Source: Vitreoscilla filiformis | Lineage (GTDB): Bacteria; Pseudomonadota; Gammaproteobacteria; Burkholderiales; Burkholderiaceae_C | Length of the DNA: 64,000 nucleotides | Direction: 5' to 3' | NCBI RefSeq assembly: GCF_002222655.1 | Contig: NZ_CP022423.1 | Coordinates: 2,480,001-2,544,000, forward strand | Part shown: positions 8,169 to 18,810 of the stretch, piece by piece | Layout: every line of letters starts with the position of its first letter | Numbering within the stretch: the stretch's first letter is position 1 | Notes under the pieces: model-generated | What the model was told of the DNA's origin: nothing | Seen by the model: only the letters and a program-made list of their open reading frames with translations | The model's database searches: none | Position numbers and translations under genes: made by a program

Positions 8169-10178
8169 TCACCGCAGGGCGCGGTAGAGGGTTTCAGCCA
8201 GCTCGGGGGAGATGCCTTCCACGCTGGCCAGCTCGGCCACACTCGCCGCTGCGACACCGCGCACGCCGCCAAAACGCTGCAACAGACGCGCGCGTTTCTT
8301 GGGGCCGATGCCGGGAATGTCCTCCAAACGACTGCCACCGGTGCGCACGCTGGCGCGCTTGGCACGCATGCCGGTGATGGCAAAACGGTGCGCCTCGTCA
8401 CGGATTTGGGCGACAAGCATCAGCGCGGCGGCATCGGGTGGCAGGGTGAGTTTGTCGCGGCCATCGGCGAACACCAGTTCTTCCAGGCCGACTTTGCGCC
8501 CCTCGCCCTTCTCCACCCCCACCAACACGCTCACCGGTAAACCCAGCGTTTCGAACACTTCGCGTGCCACGGCGATCTGGCCTTGGCCGCCGTCGATCAA
8601 AACCACGTCGGGCAAGCGAGCTTGGCGGGTGCTGCTGGGGACGCCGGTGTCGGGCCCATCTTGCGCCCGTTGTTCGGCCAACTTGCTGTAACGCCGGGTG
8701 AGCACTTGGCGCATCGCCGCAAAATCATCCCCGCCGGTGATGCCTTCGATGTTGTAGCGCCGGTATTCCGCGCTTTGCATTTTGTGGGTGTGAAACACAA
8801 CGCATGAGGCCTGCGTCGCCTCACCCGCGGTGTGGCTGATGTCGAAACACTCGATGCGCAAGTGTTCCAGCTCGGTGATGGGCAAGTCCAGCACATCCAC
8901 CAGCGCCCGGGTGCGCTCGCGCTGCGACCCTTCTTCGGACAGCAACCGCGCCAGCGCCAGCTCACAGCCTTGGATCGCCATGTTCAGCCACACGCGGCGC
9001 TGTTCACGCGGCTGATGCTGCGCCACCACCTTGGCGCCGCTGCGGGTGGCCAGCGACTGGATGAGGGCCTTGTCCACCGCATGGCTGGTGAGCAGCAGCG
9101 GCGGGATGAAACCTTCCAAATAGTGCTGGCCGATGAAGGCTTCGAGCACGCGGCGCTCGGCTTCGGCGAAATAGGCGTCGGCCTCCAGCGGCGCGGCGTC
9201 GGTTTCGACTTCGGCGGCCAGGCGCGTGGCCTCGTCCACCTGCGTAGGAAAGAAAGCGCGGTCGCCCAAATGCCGGCCACCGCGCACCATCGCCAGGTTG
9301 ACGCACGCCCGCCCACCGGCCACTTTGACGGCAAGGATGTCCGCGTCGCGTTCGGCCAGCGGGCCACCGGCCAGATCCACCGCCTGGTGCTGAAACATGC
9401 GCGACAGCGCCGCGATGCGGTTGCGCAGCTCGGCGGCTTTTTCGAACGCCAGCGCTTCGGCGTGGGCCAGCATCTGCGCTTGCAGTTCTTCGACGACTTG
9501 TTGTTGCTCGCCGCGCAGGAAACGCTTGGTGTCGCGCACATCGCGGGCGTAGTCTTCGGCGGAAATTTGGCCGACGCACGGGCCGGTGCAGCGCCGGATT
9601 TGGAACAGCAAACAGGGCCGCGAGCGGTTGCGGAACACCGCTTCGTCGCAGGTCCGCAGCTTGAAAACACGCTGAATCAGCTCGATGGTTTCGCGCACCG
9701 CTGTGGCGCCCGGGTAAGGGCCGAAGTAACGGTGTTTCTTTTCTACCGCGCCCCGGTGGTAGACGATGCGCGGGAAGGCGTGCATCTCCAGTTTGAGATA
9801 CGGGTAACTTTTATCGTCCCGAAACAGGATGTTGAAACGGGGATTGAGTGCCTTGATGAGGTTGTTTTCGAGCAGCAGCGCTTCGTCCTCGGTGCGCACC
9901 ACGGTGGTTTCGAGGCGATGGATGCGCGCCACCATCAAACCGATGCGGGTGCCGCCGTGGTTTTTCTGGAAGTAGCTGGAAACGCGCTTCCGCAAATCCT
10001 TGGCTTTGCCGACGTACAGCACTTGGTCGTGAACGTCGAAATAACGGTAGACACCCGGTAAATGCGGCAGCGCCGCGACTTCGGATAGCAGGCGCTCGCG
10101 CCGCGCTTCGGCGGCCTCAACGGCACGGGCATCGACCGCTGGATCGGGGTCGAGAAAATCTTCGGGTTGGCGCTTCAT
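8169..10178 (-). CDS. uvrC: UvrABC excinuclease subunit C
   Basis: UvrC makes the two incisions of nucleotide excision repair. The 669-aa product has a GIY-YIG endonuclease domain for the 3' cut ([20 protein letters not shown], then [14 protein letters not shown]), a UvrB-interacting UVR segment ([20 protein letters not shown]), the RNase H-like domain for the 5' cut ([20 protein letters not shown] and [11 protein letters not shown]) and a C-terminal helix-hairpin-helix pair ([20 protein letters not shown]). The ATG at 10178 (MKRQPEDF) is preferred. In-frame starts further upstream add only low-complexity sequence. It is divergent from cas3 across 132 bp. Confidence 0.96.
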   Translation of the reverse strand: MKRQPEDFLDPDPAVDARAVEAAEARRERLLSEVAALPHLPGVYRYFDVHDQVLYVGKAKDLRKRVSSYFQKNHGGTRIGLMVARIHRLETTVVRTEDEALLLENNLIKALNPRFNILFRDDKSYPYLKLEMHAFPRIVYHRGAVEKKHRYFGPYPGATAVRETIELIQRVFKLRTCDEAVFRNRSRPCLLFQIRRCTGPCVGQISAEDYARDVRDTKRFLRGEQQQVVEELQAQMLAHAEALAFEKAAELRNRIAALSRMFQHQAVDLAGGPLAERDADILAVKVAGGRACVNLAMVRGGRHLGDRAFFPTQVDEATRLAAEVETDAAPLEADAYFAEAERRVLEAFIGQHYLEGFIPPLLLTSHAVDKALIQSLATRSGAKVVAQHQPREQRRVWLNMAIQGCELALARLLSEEGSQRERTRALVDVLDLPITELEHLRIECFDISHTAGEATQASCVVFHTHKMQSAEYRRYNIEGITGGDDFAAMRQVLTRRYSKLAEQRAQDGPDTGVPSSTRQARLPDVVLIDGGQGQIAVAREVFETLGLPVSVLVGVEKGEGRKVGLEELVFADGRDKLTLPPDAAALMLVAQIRDEAHRFAITGMRAKRASVRTGGSRLEDIPGIGPKKRARLLQRFGGVRGVAAASVAELASVEGISPELAETLYRALR

Positions 10179-10310
10179 CGGGCGGGAATTGTGCCGCGAG
10201 CCGTGAGTCATGACGCTACCGAGTCGTTTGCAGCGTAAGCTAGCGATGTGGTGTGCGCCACTGACAACGCTGTGAAGCACGCTCGTTGACACTCATCCTG
10301 CTGCATCATC

Positions 10311-12857
10311 ATGACGACTGACTCCCCCCGATCTCAGTTCATTGCTCACGTTCGCGAGACAGACTGCCAAGCACGTCAAAGCCTGGAAAGCCATCTGCAT
10401 GGGGTCGGACGCTTATCGAGCGATTTTGCAGACAAGTTCGGCTTGTCCATGCATGGTCTTTTGATCGGCATGTTGCACGATCTCGGCAAGTACAGCACCG
10501 AATTTCAGCGATACATTCTATCGGCCACAGGTTTGCTAAATCAGGATGAAGACGATGAATACGTCGATGCCAAAGGACTCAAAGGCAAAATTGACCATTC
10601 CAGCAGTGGCGCTCAATTCGTGTGGAAGGCTTTGTCATCACAGAGTAACCAAGGGCAGTTCGCAGGTCAAGTGCTAGCGCTGTGCATGGCATCACATCAT
10701 TCAGGGTTGGTCGATTGCCTCTCGTTTTCTGAAAAATTCCCGGTCTTCGATAACTTTTCGAGGCGGATGAGCAAAACCGACCAAGCCACTCACTTGACAG
10801 AAGTTTGCCGAAATGCGGATCCTGAGTTAATGCAAGAAGTTCAGGCACTATTAAACAACCCGGAACTGATCAATGCCCTGTGGAGTTGGCGGAATCGCCT
10901 CGCCAGAAGTGCTCCAGGACAAGATGCCCAGTCCAAGATACTAAGCCCAGCCCTGAATCAGCAAATCGGTTTGCTAGTACGCGCTTTGTTCAGTTGCCTG
11001 ATTGATGCAGACCGCATCGACACAGCCGACTTCGAACATCCTCGTCAAGCTATCTCCCGCCCCAAGGGCGAGTACAGAGTATGGGATGTACTGATTGAAA
11101 GGCTGGAATCACACCTTGCTGCTCTGCCATCAGACAAGCCCGTTGATGCATCAAAGCTCGATATCAACGAGCTTCGGCGGAATATTTCTGCCCACTGCCT
11201 TGAGGCAGCCTCCCGATCCACGGGCATCTACACTTTGTCTGTGCCCACAGGTGGCGGCAAGACCTTGGCAAGCTTGCGGTTCGCTTTACACCACGCTCGA
11301 CAACACAACTTGGATCGCATCATCTACGTAATTCCTTTCACGTCCATCATCGACCAAAACGCCCAGGTGGTTCGGCACATCCTTGAACCAACCGGTGAGC
11401 CCATAGGGTCTGTGGTGTTGGAGCACCACTCCAACCTCACGCCTGAACAACAAAGTTGGCGTAGCAAGATGCTGTCAGAAAGCTGGGATGCGCCTGTGGT
11501 TTACACCACCACTGTGCAACTTTTGGAAACTTTGTTCAGCGGAGGCACACGGGGAGCCCGTCGCATGCATCAGTTGGCTCGTTCCGTGCTGGTGTTTGAT
11601 GAAGTGCAAACCCTGCCCATCAACTGCGTCCATCTATTCAATAACGCCATGAATTTTCTGGCCGATCATTGTCGGACGACTGTGGTGCTTTGCACTGCCA
11701 CCCAACCCTTACTGGATAAAGTAGATCTAAACAAGGGTGCCGTCCGTCTCAAGCCCGATAGTGAGTTAATGCCCAATGTGCGTGGACTGTTCGATAGCCT
11801 AAAACGTGTCGAAGTGGTCAATCTTCGCAAGCCGGGTGGCTGGGGTCAGAGTGAAGTGATCGATCTGGCTTTTGCGCAAGTCGATACAGCAGGCAGTTGC
11901 CTTGTCATCGTGAACACCAAAAAGGCCGCGCAAGCCTTGTATGAGTTGTGTAAGGCACGCCCGGACATCCAAGCCTTCCACTTGAGCACCAGCATGTGCC
12001 CCGCTCATCGCAAAGAAAGGCTGAAAGAGGTCATTCAGCGATTGAGTTCGGAACCGCCACGGCCCACGCTCTGCATCAGCACGCAATTGATTGAGGCCGG
12101 GGTGGATGTGGACTTTGGAACAGTCATCCGTTACGCCGCCGGCTTGGACTCCATCGCCCAAGCCGCAGGGCGCTGCAACCGAAACGGTAAGCGCGCCACC
12201 GGCTTTGTCTATGTGCTGAACCCACAACCGGAAGACGAGAATTTGACACGTCTTCCCGATATTGAAAAAGGACGAGAGATTGGGTTGGACGTGCTCAACG
12301 ATTACCAAGCCAATCCTGAATACTTCGACTACAACCCTATAGGCCCAGAAGTAATGAAGCTCTATTACGAGCGGTACTTCTTCGCTCGAACCAAAGAAAT
12401 GAGTTACACTATTTCCCGCCAAGACTTGGGAAGAGATGACACACTGCTCAACCTGCTATCGCTCAATAATCTCGCAGTAGAGGACTACAAGCGGGCTCAC
12501 CGGCAAGTTCCACCGCTACACCTCCGCCAGTCATTTATGACCGCAGGCAAAGCCTTCAAAGCCATCGACACACCCACGCAAGGCGTTATCGTGCCGTACG
12601 GCAGCGCGGGTCGAGAACTGGTAAATGACTTGTGCGCAGCGTATCAACCAGAAAAAGAGTTTGATTTACTACGTCAAGCACAGCAGTACAGCGTCAACAT
12701 TTTCACCATGCTGTTCGACGAATTGGCAAGAGGAAAAGCAATTCGAGAAATTCGTGCCGGCACCGGAATTTTCCATCTCGTGGACACTCGCTATTACCAC
12801 GAAGAATTTGGTTTATCAGATAAGCCCAACGGCGACATAGAGGTACTGTATGCGTAA
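10311..12857 (+). CDS. cas3: CRISPR-associated helicase/nuclease Cas3 (type I-C)
   Basis: Cas3 is recruited by target-bound Cascade and degrades the non-target DNA strand while translocating. The 848-aa protein carries an N-terminal HD nuclease (SHLHGVGRL around residue 30 and HDLGK at 56-60) fused to a superfamily-2 helicase. Helicase motif I is VPTGGGKT (311-318), motif II is DEVQ (430-433), TATQ follows, and motif VI is seen as [10 protein letters not shown]. Fused HD-helicase with this gene order is standard for I-C. No clear Shine-Dalgarno sequence precedes the ATG, and the 132-bp gap to uvrC has no strong promoter that I can recognise. Base composition is clearly lower in GC than that of flanking genes. 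Confidence 0.96.
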   Translation: MTTDSPRSQFIAHVRETDCQARQSLESHLHGVGRLSSDFADKFGLSMHGLLIGMLHDLGKYSTEFQRYILSATGLLNQDEDDEYVDAKGLKGKIDHSSSGAQFVWKALSSQSNQGQFAGQVLALCMASHHSGLVDCLSFSEKFPVFDNFSRRMSKTDQATHLTEVCRNADPELMQEVQALLNNPELINALWSWRNRLARSAPGQDAQSKILSPALNQQIGLLVRALFSCLIDADRIDTADFEHPRQAISRPKGEYRVWDVLIERLESHLAALPSDKPVDASKLDINELRRNISAHCLEAASRSTGIYTLSVPTGGGKTLASLRFALHHARQHNLDRIIYVIPFTSIIDQNAQVVRHILEPTGEPIGSVVLEHHSNLTPEQQSWRSKMLSESWDAPVVYTTTVQLLETLFSGGTRGARRMHQLARSVLVFDEVQTLPINCVHLFNNAMNFLADHCRTTVVLCTATQPLLDKVDLNKGAVRLKPDSELMPNVRGLFDSLKRVEVVNLRKPGGWGQSEVIDLAFAQVDTAGSCLVIVNTKKAAQALYELCKARPDIQAFHLSTSMCPAHRKERLKEVIQRLSSEPPRPTLCISTQLIEAGVDVDFGTVIRYAAGLDSIAQAAGRCNRNGKRATGFVYVLNPQPEDENLTRLPDIEKGREIGLDVLNDYQANPEYFDYNPIGPEVMKLYYERYFFARTKEMSYTISRQDLGRDDTLLNLLSLNNLAVEDYKRAHRQVPPLHLRQSFMTAGKAFKAIDTPTQGVIVPYGSAGRELVNDLCAAYQPEKEFDLLRQAQQYSVNIFTMLFDELARGKAIREIRAGTGIFHLVDTRYYHEEFGLSDKPNGDIEVLYA

Positions 12858-13608
12858 CAGAAATACCATTGAATTCAAAGTGTGGGGGCGCAATGCCCTT
12901 TTCACCGACCCGTTGACCCGCATTGGTGGGGAAAAATTTTCGTACCACCTACCCACCTACGAAGCTCTTAAAGGCATCGCCAAATCGATTTACTGGAAGC
13001 CGACTTTCATTTGGGTAATTGATGCGGTTCGGATAATAAAGCCAATTCGCACACTGACAAAGGGAACAAAGCCACTGAATTACGACGGAATTTATCCCAG
13101 CAGGCGCAACCCAGAGAAAAAGAAAGAAACTCCAGCTAATACGCTATCTATCTACACATTCTTGTCTGATGTGGAATACCAAGTTCGCGCCCACTTTGAA
13201 TGGAATCTACATCATCCTGATCTGGCCAATGATAGAAATGAAGGCAAGCATTTTTCCGTTGCACAACGCATGCTTGAGCGAGGGGGGCGGCAGGATATTT
13301 TTTTGGGCACCCGAGACTGCCAAGGTTATGTGATGCCGTGCGAATTTGGTTCAGAAATCGGCAGTTACGACACCATCGAAAGGGTGGATTACGGCCTGAC
13401 TTTTCATGGCTTTGCCTATCCTGACGAAACAGGCGAGGCCATTCTTCGTGCGCGGTTTTGGCGACCCGTGATGGAACACGGGGTCATTCACTTCCCGCGT
13501 CCAGAGCAGTGTGACATCCTCAAAGAGGTGCGACCGATGGTAGCCAAGCAGTTCGGACAGTCCTGTGTGCTCAGCGTCGATCTGGAAGCTTCAGATTTGG
13601 GGGCGTGA
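12850..13608 (+). CDS. cas5c: Cas5c (Cas5d), pre-crRNA endoribonuclease of type I-C
   Basis: In type I-C there is no Cas6; Cas5c cuts the repeat RNA and stays on the 5' end of the crRNA in Cascade. The 252-aa protein has the Cas5 N-terminal motif ([20 protein letters not shown]) with the following [13 protein letters not shown], the I-C-specific segment [15 protein letters not shown], and the late [17 protein letters not shown]. It overlaps the cas3 3' end by 8 bp and is followed by cas8c after 1 bp, so the genes are translationally coupled. Low GC like cas3, cas8c and cas7c. Confidence 0.94.
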   Translation: MRNRNTIEFKVWGRNALFTDPLTRIGGEKFSYHLPTYEALKGIAKSIYWKPTFIWVIDAVRIIKPIRTLTKGTKPLNYDGIYPSRRNPEKKKETPANTLSIYTFLSDVEYQVRAHFEWNLHHPDLANDRNEGKHFSVAQRMLERGGRQDIFLGTRDCQGYVMPCEFGSEIGSYDTIERVDYGLTFHGFAYPDETGEAILRARFWRPVMEHGVIHFPRPEQCDILKEVRPMVAKQFGQSCVLSVDLEASDLGA

Positions 13609-13609
13609 A

Positions 13610-15508
13610 ATGAGTTGGATACAAAAGCTCTACGACACCTACGAAGCTTGCCTAGGCCACGAGCCGGATGGCGCTGAGCGGCTGCTGCCCGTCAGCCATA
13701 CCTATCAGCAAGCACATATAGAAATCACGTTGACAGGTGACGGAAGATTCGAATCCGCTCGCACGATTGGGAAGATTGAAACTGCGATTCCCGCAACAGA
13801 AAATTCTGCCGGCAGAACAACAAACTGTGCGCCACATGCACTTTGCGACAAGGTTCAGTACTGTGCGAAAGACTACGCAGCCTGGGGTGGTAATAAGAAG
13901 CCATTTTTCGCAGAATATGAAGATCAGTTATCCTCATGGTGCTCATCTGAACACCGACATCCAAAAGCCGCAGCCATACTGACATATGTACGGTCTGGCT
14001 CCGTGATTGCCGATTTGATTCATGAAAAGGTCTTACATGCCACTGATGGAAAACTACTGACCAAATGGCATGAAAATGGGGAAGCCCCTGAAATACTAAA
14101 AGTACTTACTGCAAAATCTGGGGAGAGAGATCAAGGTGATGCCTTCATCCGCTGGCGCGTCAGGGACTTGAGCAACCCTTGCTCAGCAGTATGGGAAGAC
14201 ACCACTCTGCAAAATGCATGGGCCTGCTATGACGCTAGCACCAAGCAAACCAAGGGGCTTTGCATGGTCACCGGCCAACCTGCAACCGATCTGGCTGTTA
14301 ATCACCCCAAGCGGCTGCGCCATGCAGGAGACGGCGCCAAATTGATCAGCGCCAACGATAGCTCTGGATTCACGTTCCGGGGTCGCTTTATTGATGACAC
14401 AGGAGCACAAGCCTGCGGCATTGGTTACGAATCTACTCAAAAAGCCCACAGCGCATTGCGCTGGCTCATCAAGCGCCAAAGCTACAGAAATGGCGATCAG
14501 GTCATCGTCAGTTGGGCCACCAATGGCGTAAATATCCCCGACCCGTTTCTCAGTTCGTTCGATCTGGGGACTGGCGATGAAGCAACGGACTTAACCGCAC
14601 CCACTCATTTAGATCACAGCGCTGGGCAGGCGTTTGCGCAACGTTTGTCGCTAGCACTTAGGGGTTACAAGGCTCAATTAAGCGACAACACAGATATTGT
14701 TGTCATGGGTTTAGACTCCGCCACACCTGGCCGTATGGCCATCACTTATTATCGTGAACTGCCCGGCTCCGAGTTTTTGGAACGTATTGAACACTGGCAC
14801 ATCCAATTTTCTTGGAAGCAAAACTTTGGAAAAGATCGGCACTTCGATGGGGCACCTGCTCTGCATGACATTGCCGAAGCAGCTTTCGGTATGCGCATCG
14901 ATGAAAAACTCAAAAAATCAACTATCGAGCGATTGGTACCATGCATCATTGACGGTCAACCATTCCCTCGTGATTTATTGACAACCATCGTTCGCCGAGC
15001 TTGTCAACGAATCAATATGCCGCATTGGGCATGGGAGAAAACACTCGGCATCGCATGTGCCTTATACAGCGGCACGTTTCATCAGGAGAAATACACCATG
15101 ACATTAGAAACCGAGCGAACCACGCGGGACTATTTATATGGTCGATTACTGGCTTTGGCAGATCACATTGAAGGGCGGGCATTGCATGTGGGTGGTGAGT
15201 CTCGTGATACCACAGCAGCCAAGCTGATGCAACGATTTGCACAGCGGCCAGCATCGACGTGGCGAACCATTGAACTGGCGCTTGTACCTGCAAAATCACG
15301 CCTTCGTGCCAAACGAGGTGGATTTATGCATGAAATGGAAAAACTTCATGATCAGATCGTGTGTGCATTCCAAGGCAATGATTTCATCGCGGACTCACCC
15401 TTGAGTGGTGAGTTTCTTTTGGGATATCACTGCCAGCGCGAAGCGTTCAAACCCCTGCAAAAAACCATCGAATCTAGTTCTGACGCTACCGAAATCAGCC
15501 CCAACTAA
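13610..15508 (+). CDS. cas8c: Cas8c (Csd1), large subunit of type I-C Cascade
   Basis: Cas8c is the large Cascade subunit that recognises the PAM. In I-C an internal start within cas8c is also known to yield a small Cas11-like subunit. The 632-aa protein starts MSWIQKLYDTYEACLG at 13610, directly after the cas5c stop, and shows Csd1 features: LLPVSHTYQQAHIEITLTGDG near the start, CMVTGQPATDLAVNHPK in the middle, and SYDSTQ-like GIGYESTQKAHSALRWL. Any internal Cas11c start would lie in the 3' third; I did not identify its ribosome-binding site with confidence. Composition is low GC. Confidence 0.93.
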   Translation: MSWIQKLYDTYEACLGHEPDGAERLLPVSHTYQQAHIEITLTGDGRFESARTIGKIETAIPATENSAGRTTNCAPHALCDKVQYCAKDYAAWGGNKKPFFAEYEDQLSSWCSSEHRHPKAAAILTYVRSGSVIADLIHEKVLHATDGKLLTKWHENGEAPEILKVLTAKSGERDQGDAFIRWRVRDLSNPCSAVWEDTTLQNAWACYDASTKQTKGLCMVTGQPATDLAVNHPKRLRHAGDGAKLISANDSSGFTFRGRFIDDTGAQACGIGYESTQKAHSALRWLIKRQSYRNGDQVIVSWATNGVNIPDPFLSSFDLGTGDEATDLTAPTHLDHSAGQAFAQRLSLALRGYKAQLSDNTDIVVMGLDSATPGRMAITYYRELPGSEFLERIEHWHIQFSWKQNFGKDRHFDGAPALHDIAEAAFGMRIDEKLKKSTIERLVPCIIDGQPFPRDLLTTIVRRACQRINMPHWAWEKTLGIACALYSGTFHQEKYTMTLETERTTRDYLYGRLLALADHIEGRALHVGGESRDTTAAKLMQRFAQRPASTWRTIELALVPAKSRLRAKRGGFMHEMEKLHDQIVCAFQGNDFIADSPLSGEFLLGYHCQREAFKPLQKTIESSSDATEISPN

Positions 15509-15523
15509 CCAAAGAGGAACATC

Positions 15524-16414
15524 ATGAGCACCTTGCAAAACAAAATTGACTTTGCCGTCATTTTCCGCGTTACCAACGCTAACCCCAACGGCGACCCCCT
15601 CAATGGTAATCGCCCGCGCACGGACTATGCCAATTTTGGCGAAGTCACCGATGTGGCCATCAAGCGAAAAATACGGGATCGGCTGCTGGAAGCATGGGTA
15701 GCGAATGGCAAACAAGAAGATGGAAACAAAATTTATGTTCAATCTGATGACCGCCGTACTGACGATTGTCGCAGCCTTCGTGAACGCTTTGAGAAAGAAC
15801 TTGGCAAAGATGCTGGTGGCCCCAAAACGGCAGAGCTGGCCTGCCAAAAATGGTTAGACGTCCGGGCATTTGGACAGCTCTTTGCCCTGAAAGCCACAGC
15901 AGCGAAAAAGAACAGCAAGAAAACTGAAGAAGATGGTGATACCCAAGGAGATACAGGCGTTTCCATTGGTATTCGTGGCCCTGTTACCGTGCAATCAGCT
16001 TTCAGCGTCGAGCCTATTGATGTCACCAGCACGCAAATCACAAAAAGCGTCAGTGGCGAAGGTGACGGCACCAAACGAGGCTCCGACACCATGGGCATGA
16101 AACACCGAGTTGATCGAGGTGTTTACAAGTTTTTTGGGAGTATGAATCCTCAATTGGCTGAGAAAACCAATTTTTCCGATATAGACGCAGCCACCATTAA
16201 AGCCGTGCTGCCGAGGTTGTTTGAAAACGATGAATCTTCCGCGCGCCCTGCTGGCAGCATGCAGGTCTTGGCGGTGATCTGGTGGCAGCACAACTGTAAG
16301 TCAGGTCAGTATTCTTCAGCGCGGGTTCATGGTTCTCTGAAAGTCAATTCAGATGGTAGCTATACGCTGGAATCCCTGAACGACTTGCAACCGGAATGCT
16401 TGAATGGCTTTTAA
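15524..16414 (+). CDS. cas7c: Cas7c (Csd2), Cascade backbone subunit
   Basis: Cas7c polymerises along the crRNA spacer to form the Cascade backbone. The 296-aa protein has the typical RAMP start (KIDFAVIFRVTNANPNGDPL, then NGNRPRTD), the internal GVSIGIRGPVTVQSAFSVEP and the MGMKHRVDRGVYKFFGSMNP region. An AGAGG-like ribosome-binding site (aaagaggaac) precedes the ATG. It ends 50 bp before cas4. It is the last low-GC gene of the operon; base composition changes abruptly right after its stop. Confidence 0.95.
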   Translation: MSTLQNKIDFAVIFRVTNANPNGDPLNGNRPRTDYANFGEVTDVAIKRKIRDRLLEAWVANGKQEDGNKIYVQSDDRRTDDCRSLRERFEKELGKDAGGPKTAELACQKWLDVRAFGQLFALKATAAKKNSKKTEEDGDTQGDTGVSIGIRGPVTVQSAFSVEPIDVTSTQITKSVSGEGDGTKRGSDTMGMKHRVDRGVYKFFGSMNPQLAEKTNFSDIDAATIKAVLPRLFENDESSARPAGSMQVLAVIWWQHNCKSGQYSSARVHGSLKVNSDGSYTLESLNDLQPECLNGF

Positions 16415-16464
16415 GACCATTGAAATCATCCGCCGCGTCGGCTGACAACACCCAGGAGGCCCAC

Positions 16465-17109
16465 ATGGCGGCTGAAGACCTCGAACCCGTGGCCTTGTCG
16501 GCCCTCCAGCACTGGGCGTACTGCCCGCGCCAGTGCGGGTTGATTCACCTGGAACAGGCGTTTGACGACAACCTCCACACCCTGCGCGGCAACGCCGAGC
16601 ACGCTCGCACCGACCAACCCGGCGTGGAAACCGCCAAAGGTTTGCGGGTGGAACGCGCCCTGCCGCTGTGGCACGACGCGCTGGGCCTGAACGGCAAAGC
16701 CGATGTGGTGGAGTTCAGCCGCAGCGGCACGCCCTACCCAGTGGAATACAAACACGGCAGCCGTCACAAAGCCGCCGACATCGCCGCGTGCGACGAGGTG
16801 CAACTGGCCGCCCAGGCGCTGTGCCTCGAAGCGATGACGGGCCGACCGGTGCTCGAAGGGGCGATTTATTACGCCAGTTCACGCCGGCGTCAGCCCGTGT
16901 GCATCGACGAAGCCTTGCGCGAACGGGTGCGCCAAATCACCCAAGCGGTGCGCGCCATGCTGGCATCCGGCCAGTTGCCGCCACCACTCACCGGCCCGCA
17001 AGCTGCCCGCCGCTGCAAACAGTGCTCGCTGCACGACCGCTGCCAGCCCGAAACCCTGGGCAACAGCACCCTGCGCGCCCTGCGCCAACACCTGTACGAG
17101 CCGGACTGA
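16465..17109 (+). CDS. cas4: Cas4 RecB-like nuclease (spacer acquisition)
   Basis: Cas4 trims prespacers and selects for a correct PAM with Cas1-Cas2. The 214-aa protein has an Fe-S cluster cysteine set (C20 and C24 in YCPRQCG; C184, C187 and C193 in CKQCSLHDRC) and RecB-family nuclease residues in GKADVVEF and PVEYKHG, which holds the E-x-K. The start at 16465 is chosen because AGGAGG lies six bases upstream; an ATG at 16396 in frame would overlap cas7c. Unlike the four preceding cas genes, it has high GC like the surrounding chromosome. Confidence 0.95.
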   Translation: MAAEDLEPVALSALQHWAYCPRQCGLIHLEQAFDDNLHTLRGNAEHARTDQPGVETAKGLRVERALPLWHDALGLNGKADVVEFSRSGTPYPVEYKHGSRHKAADIAACDEVQLAAQALCLEAMTGRPVLEGAIYYASSRRRQPVCIDEALRERVRQITQAVRAMLASGQLPPPLTGPQAARRCKQCSLHDRCQPETLGNSTLRALRQHLYEPD

Positions 17110-17117
17110 AGCCCCGC

Positions 17118-18167
17118 ATGGAACTGCTCAACACCCTGTATGTGACCACGCCCGAAAGCTATCTGCGCCTGGACAACGACACCCTGCGCGTGATGCTGGA
17201 GGACGACACCCGCCTGCGCGTGCCCCTGCATCACCTCAACACGGTGGTGTGTTTTGGGCGCATTGGGCTGTCGGTGCCGCTGATGCATCGGCTGGCGCAG
17301 GAAGGCATCGCCCTGGTGCTGCTGGATGACCACGGGCGCTTCATGGCTCGGCTCGAAGGGCCGGTGTCGGGCAATGTGCTGCTGCGCCAGGCCCAGCACC
17401 GGCAGGCGCTGGATGCGGCGTTTACGCTGGACACCGCACGCGCTTGTGTGGCCGGCAAGATCAAGAACACGCGCCAAGTGTTGATGCGGGGCGCACGCGA
17501 GGCCAAGAGCGACGAAGATCGGGCGGCACTCTCGCGGGCGGCGGACGATCTGGCCGCCAGCTTGCGCGCCCTGCCAGGCGTGGCCGATTTGGACACGCTG
17601 CGCGGCGTGGAAGGTGAAGCGGCGCGGCAGTATTTCGGCGCCCTCTCGCGGCTGGTGAAGCCGGATTTGCGGGCCAGTTTCAACATGTCGGACGGGCGCA
17701 ATCGCCGACCGCCGCGTGACCGGTTGAATGCGCTGCTGTCGTTTTTGTACAGCTTGTGGATGAACGACTGCCGCAGCGCGTTGGAAGCCACGGGGCTGGA
17801 TCCACAAGTGGGGTTTTTGCACGCTTTGCGGCCGGGGCGGGCGGCGTTGGCGCTGGATTTGATGGAGGAGTTTCGGGCGCAGGCGGATCGGCTGGCGCTC
17901 ACGCTCATCAACCGGGGCCAGTTGCGGGCGGTAGATTTTCAGGAGCGTGAAGGGGGTGGCGTGTTGCTGGCAACTGAGGCGCGCAAAACAGTGTTGGTGG
18001 CGTTTCAGGAGCGGAAAAAGGAGGAAATCCAGCATCCGCTGTTGACGCAACCGGTGGCGTTGGGGCTGGTGCCGCTGGTGCAAGCGCGTTTGTTGGCGCG
18101 GGCGGTGCGGGGTGAGTCCGAGCCGGACGGGCAGCGTCTGGGTTATGTGCCGTTCATCACCCGGTAA
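17118..18167 (+). CDS. cas1: Cas1 integrase (type I-C)
   Basis: Cas1 is the metal-dependent integrase that inserts new spacers at the leader end of the array. The 349-aa protein starts [20 protein letters not shown] and has the catalytic sites in [10 protein letters not shown] (E165), [10 protein letters not shown] (H235) and LALDLMEEF (D247/E250). The ATG at 17118 lies 8 bp after cas4. High-GC codon use matches cas4 and the host, not the upstream interference genes. Confidence 0.96.
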   Translation: MELLNTLYVTTPESYLRLDNDTLRVMLEDDTRLRVPLHHLNTVVCFGRIGLSVPLMHRLAQEGIALVLLDDHGRFMARLEGPVSGNVLLRQAQHRQALDAAFTLDTARACVAGKIKNTRQVLMRGAREAKSDEDRAALSRAADDLAASLRALPGVADLDTLRGVEGEAARQYFGALSRLVKPDLRASFNMSDGRNRRPPRDRLNALLSFLYSLWMNDCRSALEATGLDPQVGFLHALRPGRAALALDLMEEFRAQADRLALTLINRGQLRAVDFQEREGGGVLLATEARKTVLVAFQERKKEEIQHPLLTQPVALGLVPLVQARLLARAVRGESEPDGQRLGYVPFITR

Positions 18168-18177
18168 GGGGCGGAAT

Positions 18178-18468
18178 ATGTTGACGCTGGTGTGTTATGA
18201 CGTGAATACGGAAACTGCGGCAGGCCGGCGTCGATTACGCCGGGTGGCGCGGGTGTGTGAAAGCACGGGGCAGCGGGTGCAAAAATCGGTGTTTGAATGC
18301 CAAGTGAATCAGGCAGAGTTTGAGGAATTGGAACGGCGATTGTTGGATGAGATTGATCTGCAATTGGATGTTTTGCGGTTATACCGCTTACCGGCGACGC
18401 GCGGCATGGTGGTGAAAGAATATGGGCAGTTTAAAGCGACGGATTTTGAAGGGCCGTTGGTGATTTAG
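18178..18468 (+). CDS. cas2: Cas2 (type I-C)
   Basis: Cas2 forms the core of the Cas1-Cas2 integration complex. The 96-aa ferredoxin-fold protein starts [20 protein letters not shown], with the beta1-strand aspartate in YDVNT and the family segment [21 protein letters not shown] stretch serves as ribosome-binding site, 10 bp after cas1. It is the last gene of the operon; the leader follows at once. Confidence 0.96.
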   Translation: MLTLVCYDVNTETAAGRRRLRRVARVCESTGQRVQKSVFECQVNQAEFEELERRLLDEIDLQLDVLRLYRLPATRGMVVKEYGQFKATDFEGPLVI

Positions 18469-18631
18469 TGCTATCATGCCGGGCTTGGAAGTGGATGCCG
18501 AAGGATTCTTCTCAAAGCTTCAAACACCATTGAAACGGTGTTGTGCTCTATAACAATCAACAACTTAAGCTGTCGTTGTTGTGGGCAATTCGGTTTGGAG
18601 AGGTGTTCTGACGTGTTGTCTTCTGAGCCCA

Positions 18632-18676
18632 AGCGCGAACCCTGAGTGCTGGCCTGTGGCCTAGGAGGTTCGCGCT
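18632..18676. promoter_or_regulatory. long dyad in the CRISPR leader
   Basis: Perfect 10-bp arms AGCGCGAACC and GGTTCGCGCT enclose 25 nt that contain a further GGCC-TGT-GGCC dyad. There is no T run after it, so it does not look like a simple terminator. It could be an RNA structure in a read-through cas transcript or a protein-binding site. Confidence 0.55.
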
Positions 18677-18757
18677 GTTCGTAAGTGCTTGTCGTGTCAT
18701 GCTTTTTTGGAAGCGTTGTTGTAAAAGTGCTGTTCACGAGACAGCTTGCGGTTCAGG

Positions 18758-18779
18758 TCCGCGCAAAACGCGGATTTTT
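18758..18779 (+). terminator. terminator-like hairpin 31 bp before the first repeat
   Basis: The stem TCCGCG/CGCGGA with loop CAAAA is followed by five T. It has the form of a short intrinsic terminator and would shield the array from cas read-through. Any array promoter upstream of it would have to pass it, so the promoter may lie within the last 31 bp or the hairpin may be leaky. Confidence 0.55.
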
Positions 18780-18810
18780 CCGAGCCCCGACACCAAGTTA
18801 CAAGCGAACT

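Larger units (their letters stand above)
18469..18810 (+). promoter_or_regulatory. CRISPR leader (342 bp without a gene)
   Basis: This stretch between cas2 and the first repeat carries no credible gene. Reading direction of the repeats (3' end ATTGAAAC) makes it the leader, expected to hold the array promoter and the Cas1-Cas2 integration signals. Three dyads are visible. The first is AACACC/GGTGTT at 18523-18542. The second is a long one at 18632-18676. The third is a terminator-like hairpin at 18758-18779, about 30 bp before the first repeat. A TATAAC hexamer lies near 18550, but I could not find a convincing -35 partner. Confidence 0.8.

Noticed and set aside
10179..10310. A cas3 promoter with TTGACA near 10288
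   Set aside because: A 17-bp spacing would put the -10 on the start codon, with no matching hexamer.
18469..18810. A toxin gene with a crRNA-like antitoxin (CreTA type) in the leader
   Set aside because: Only one repeat-like octamer is present, with no second repeat remnant and no small gene with a start and ribosome-binding site.
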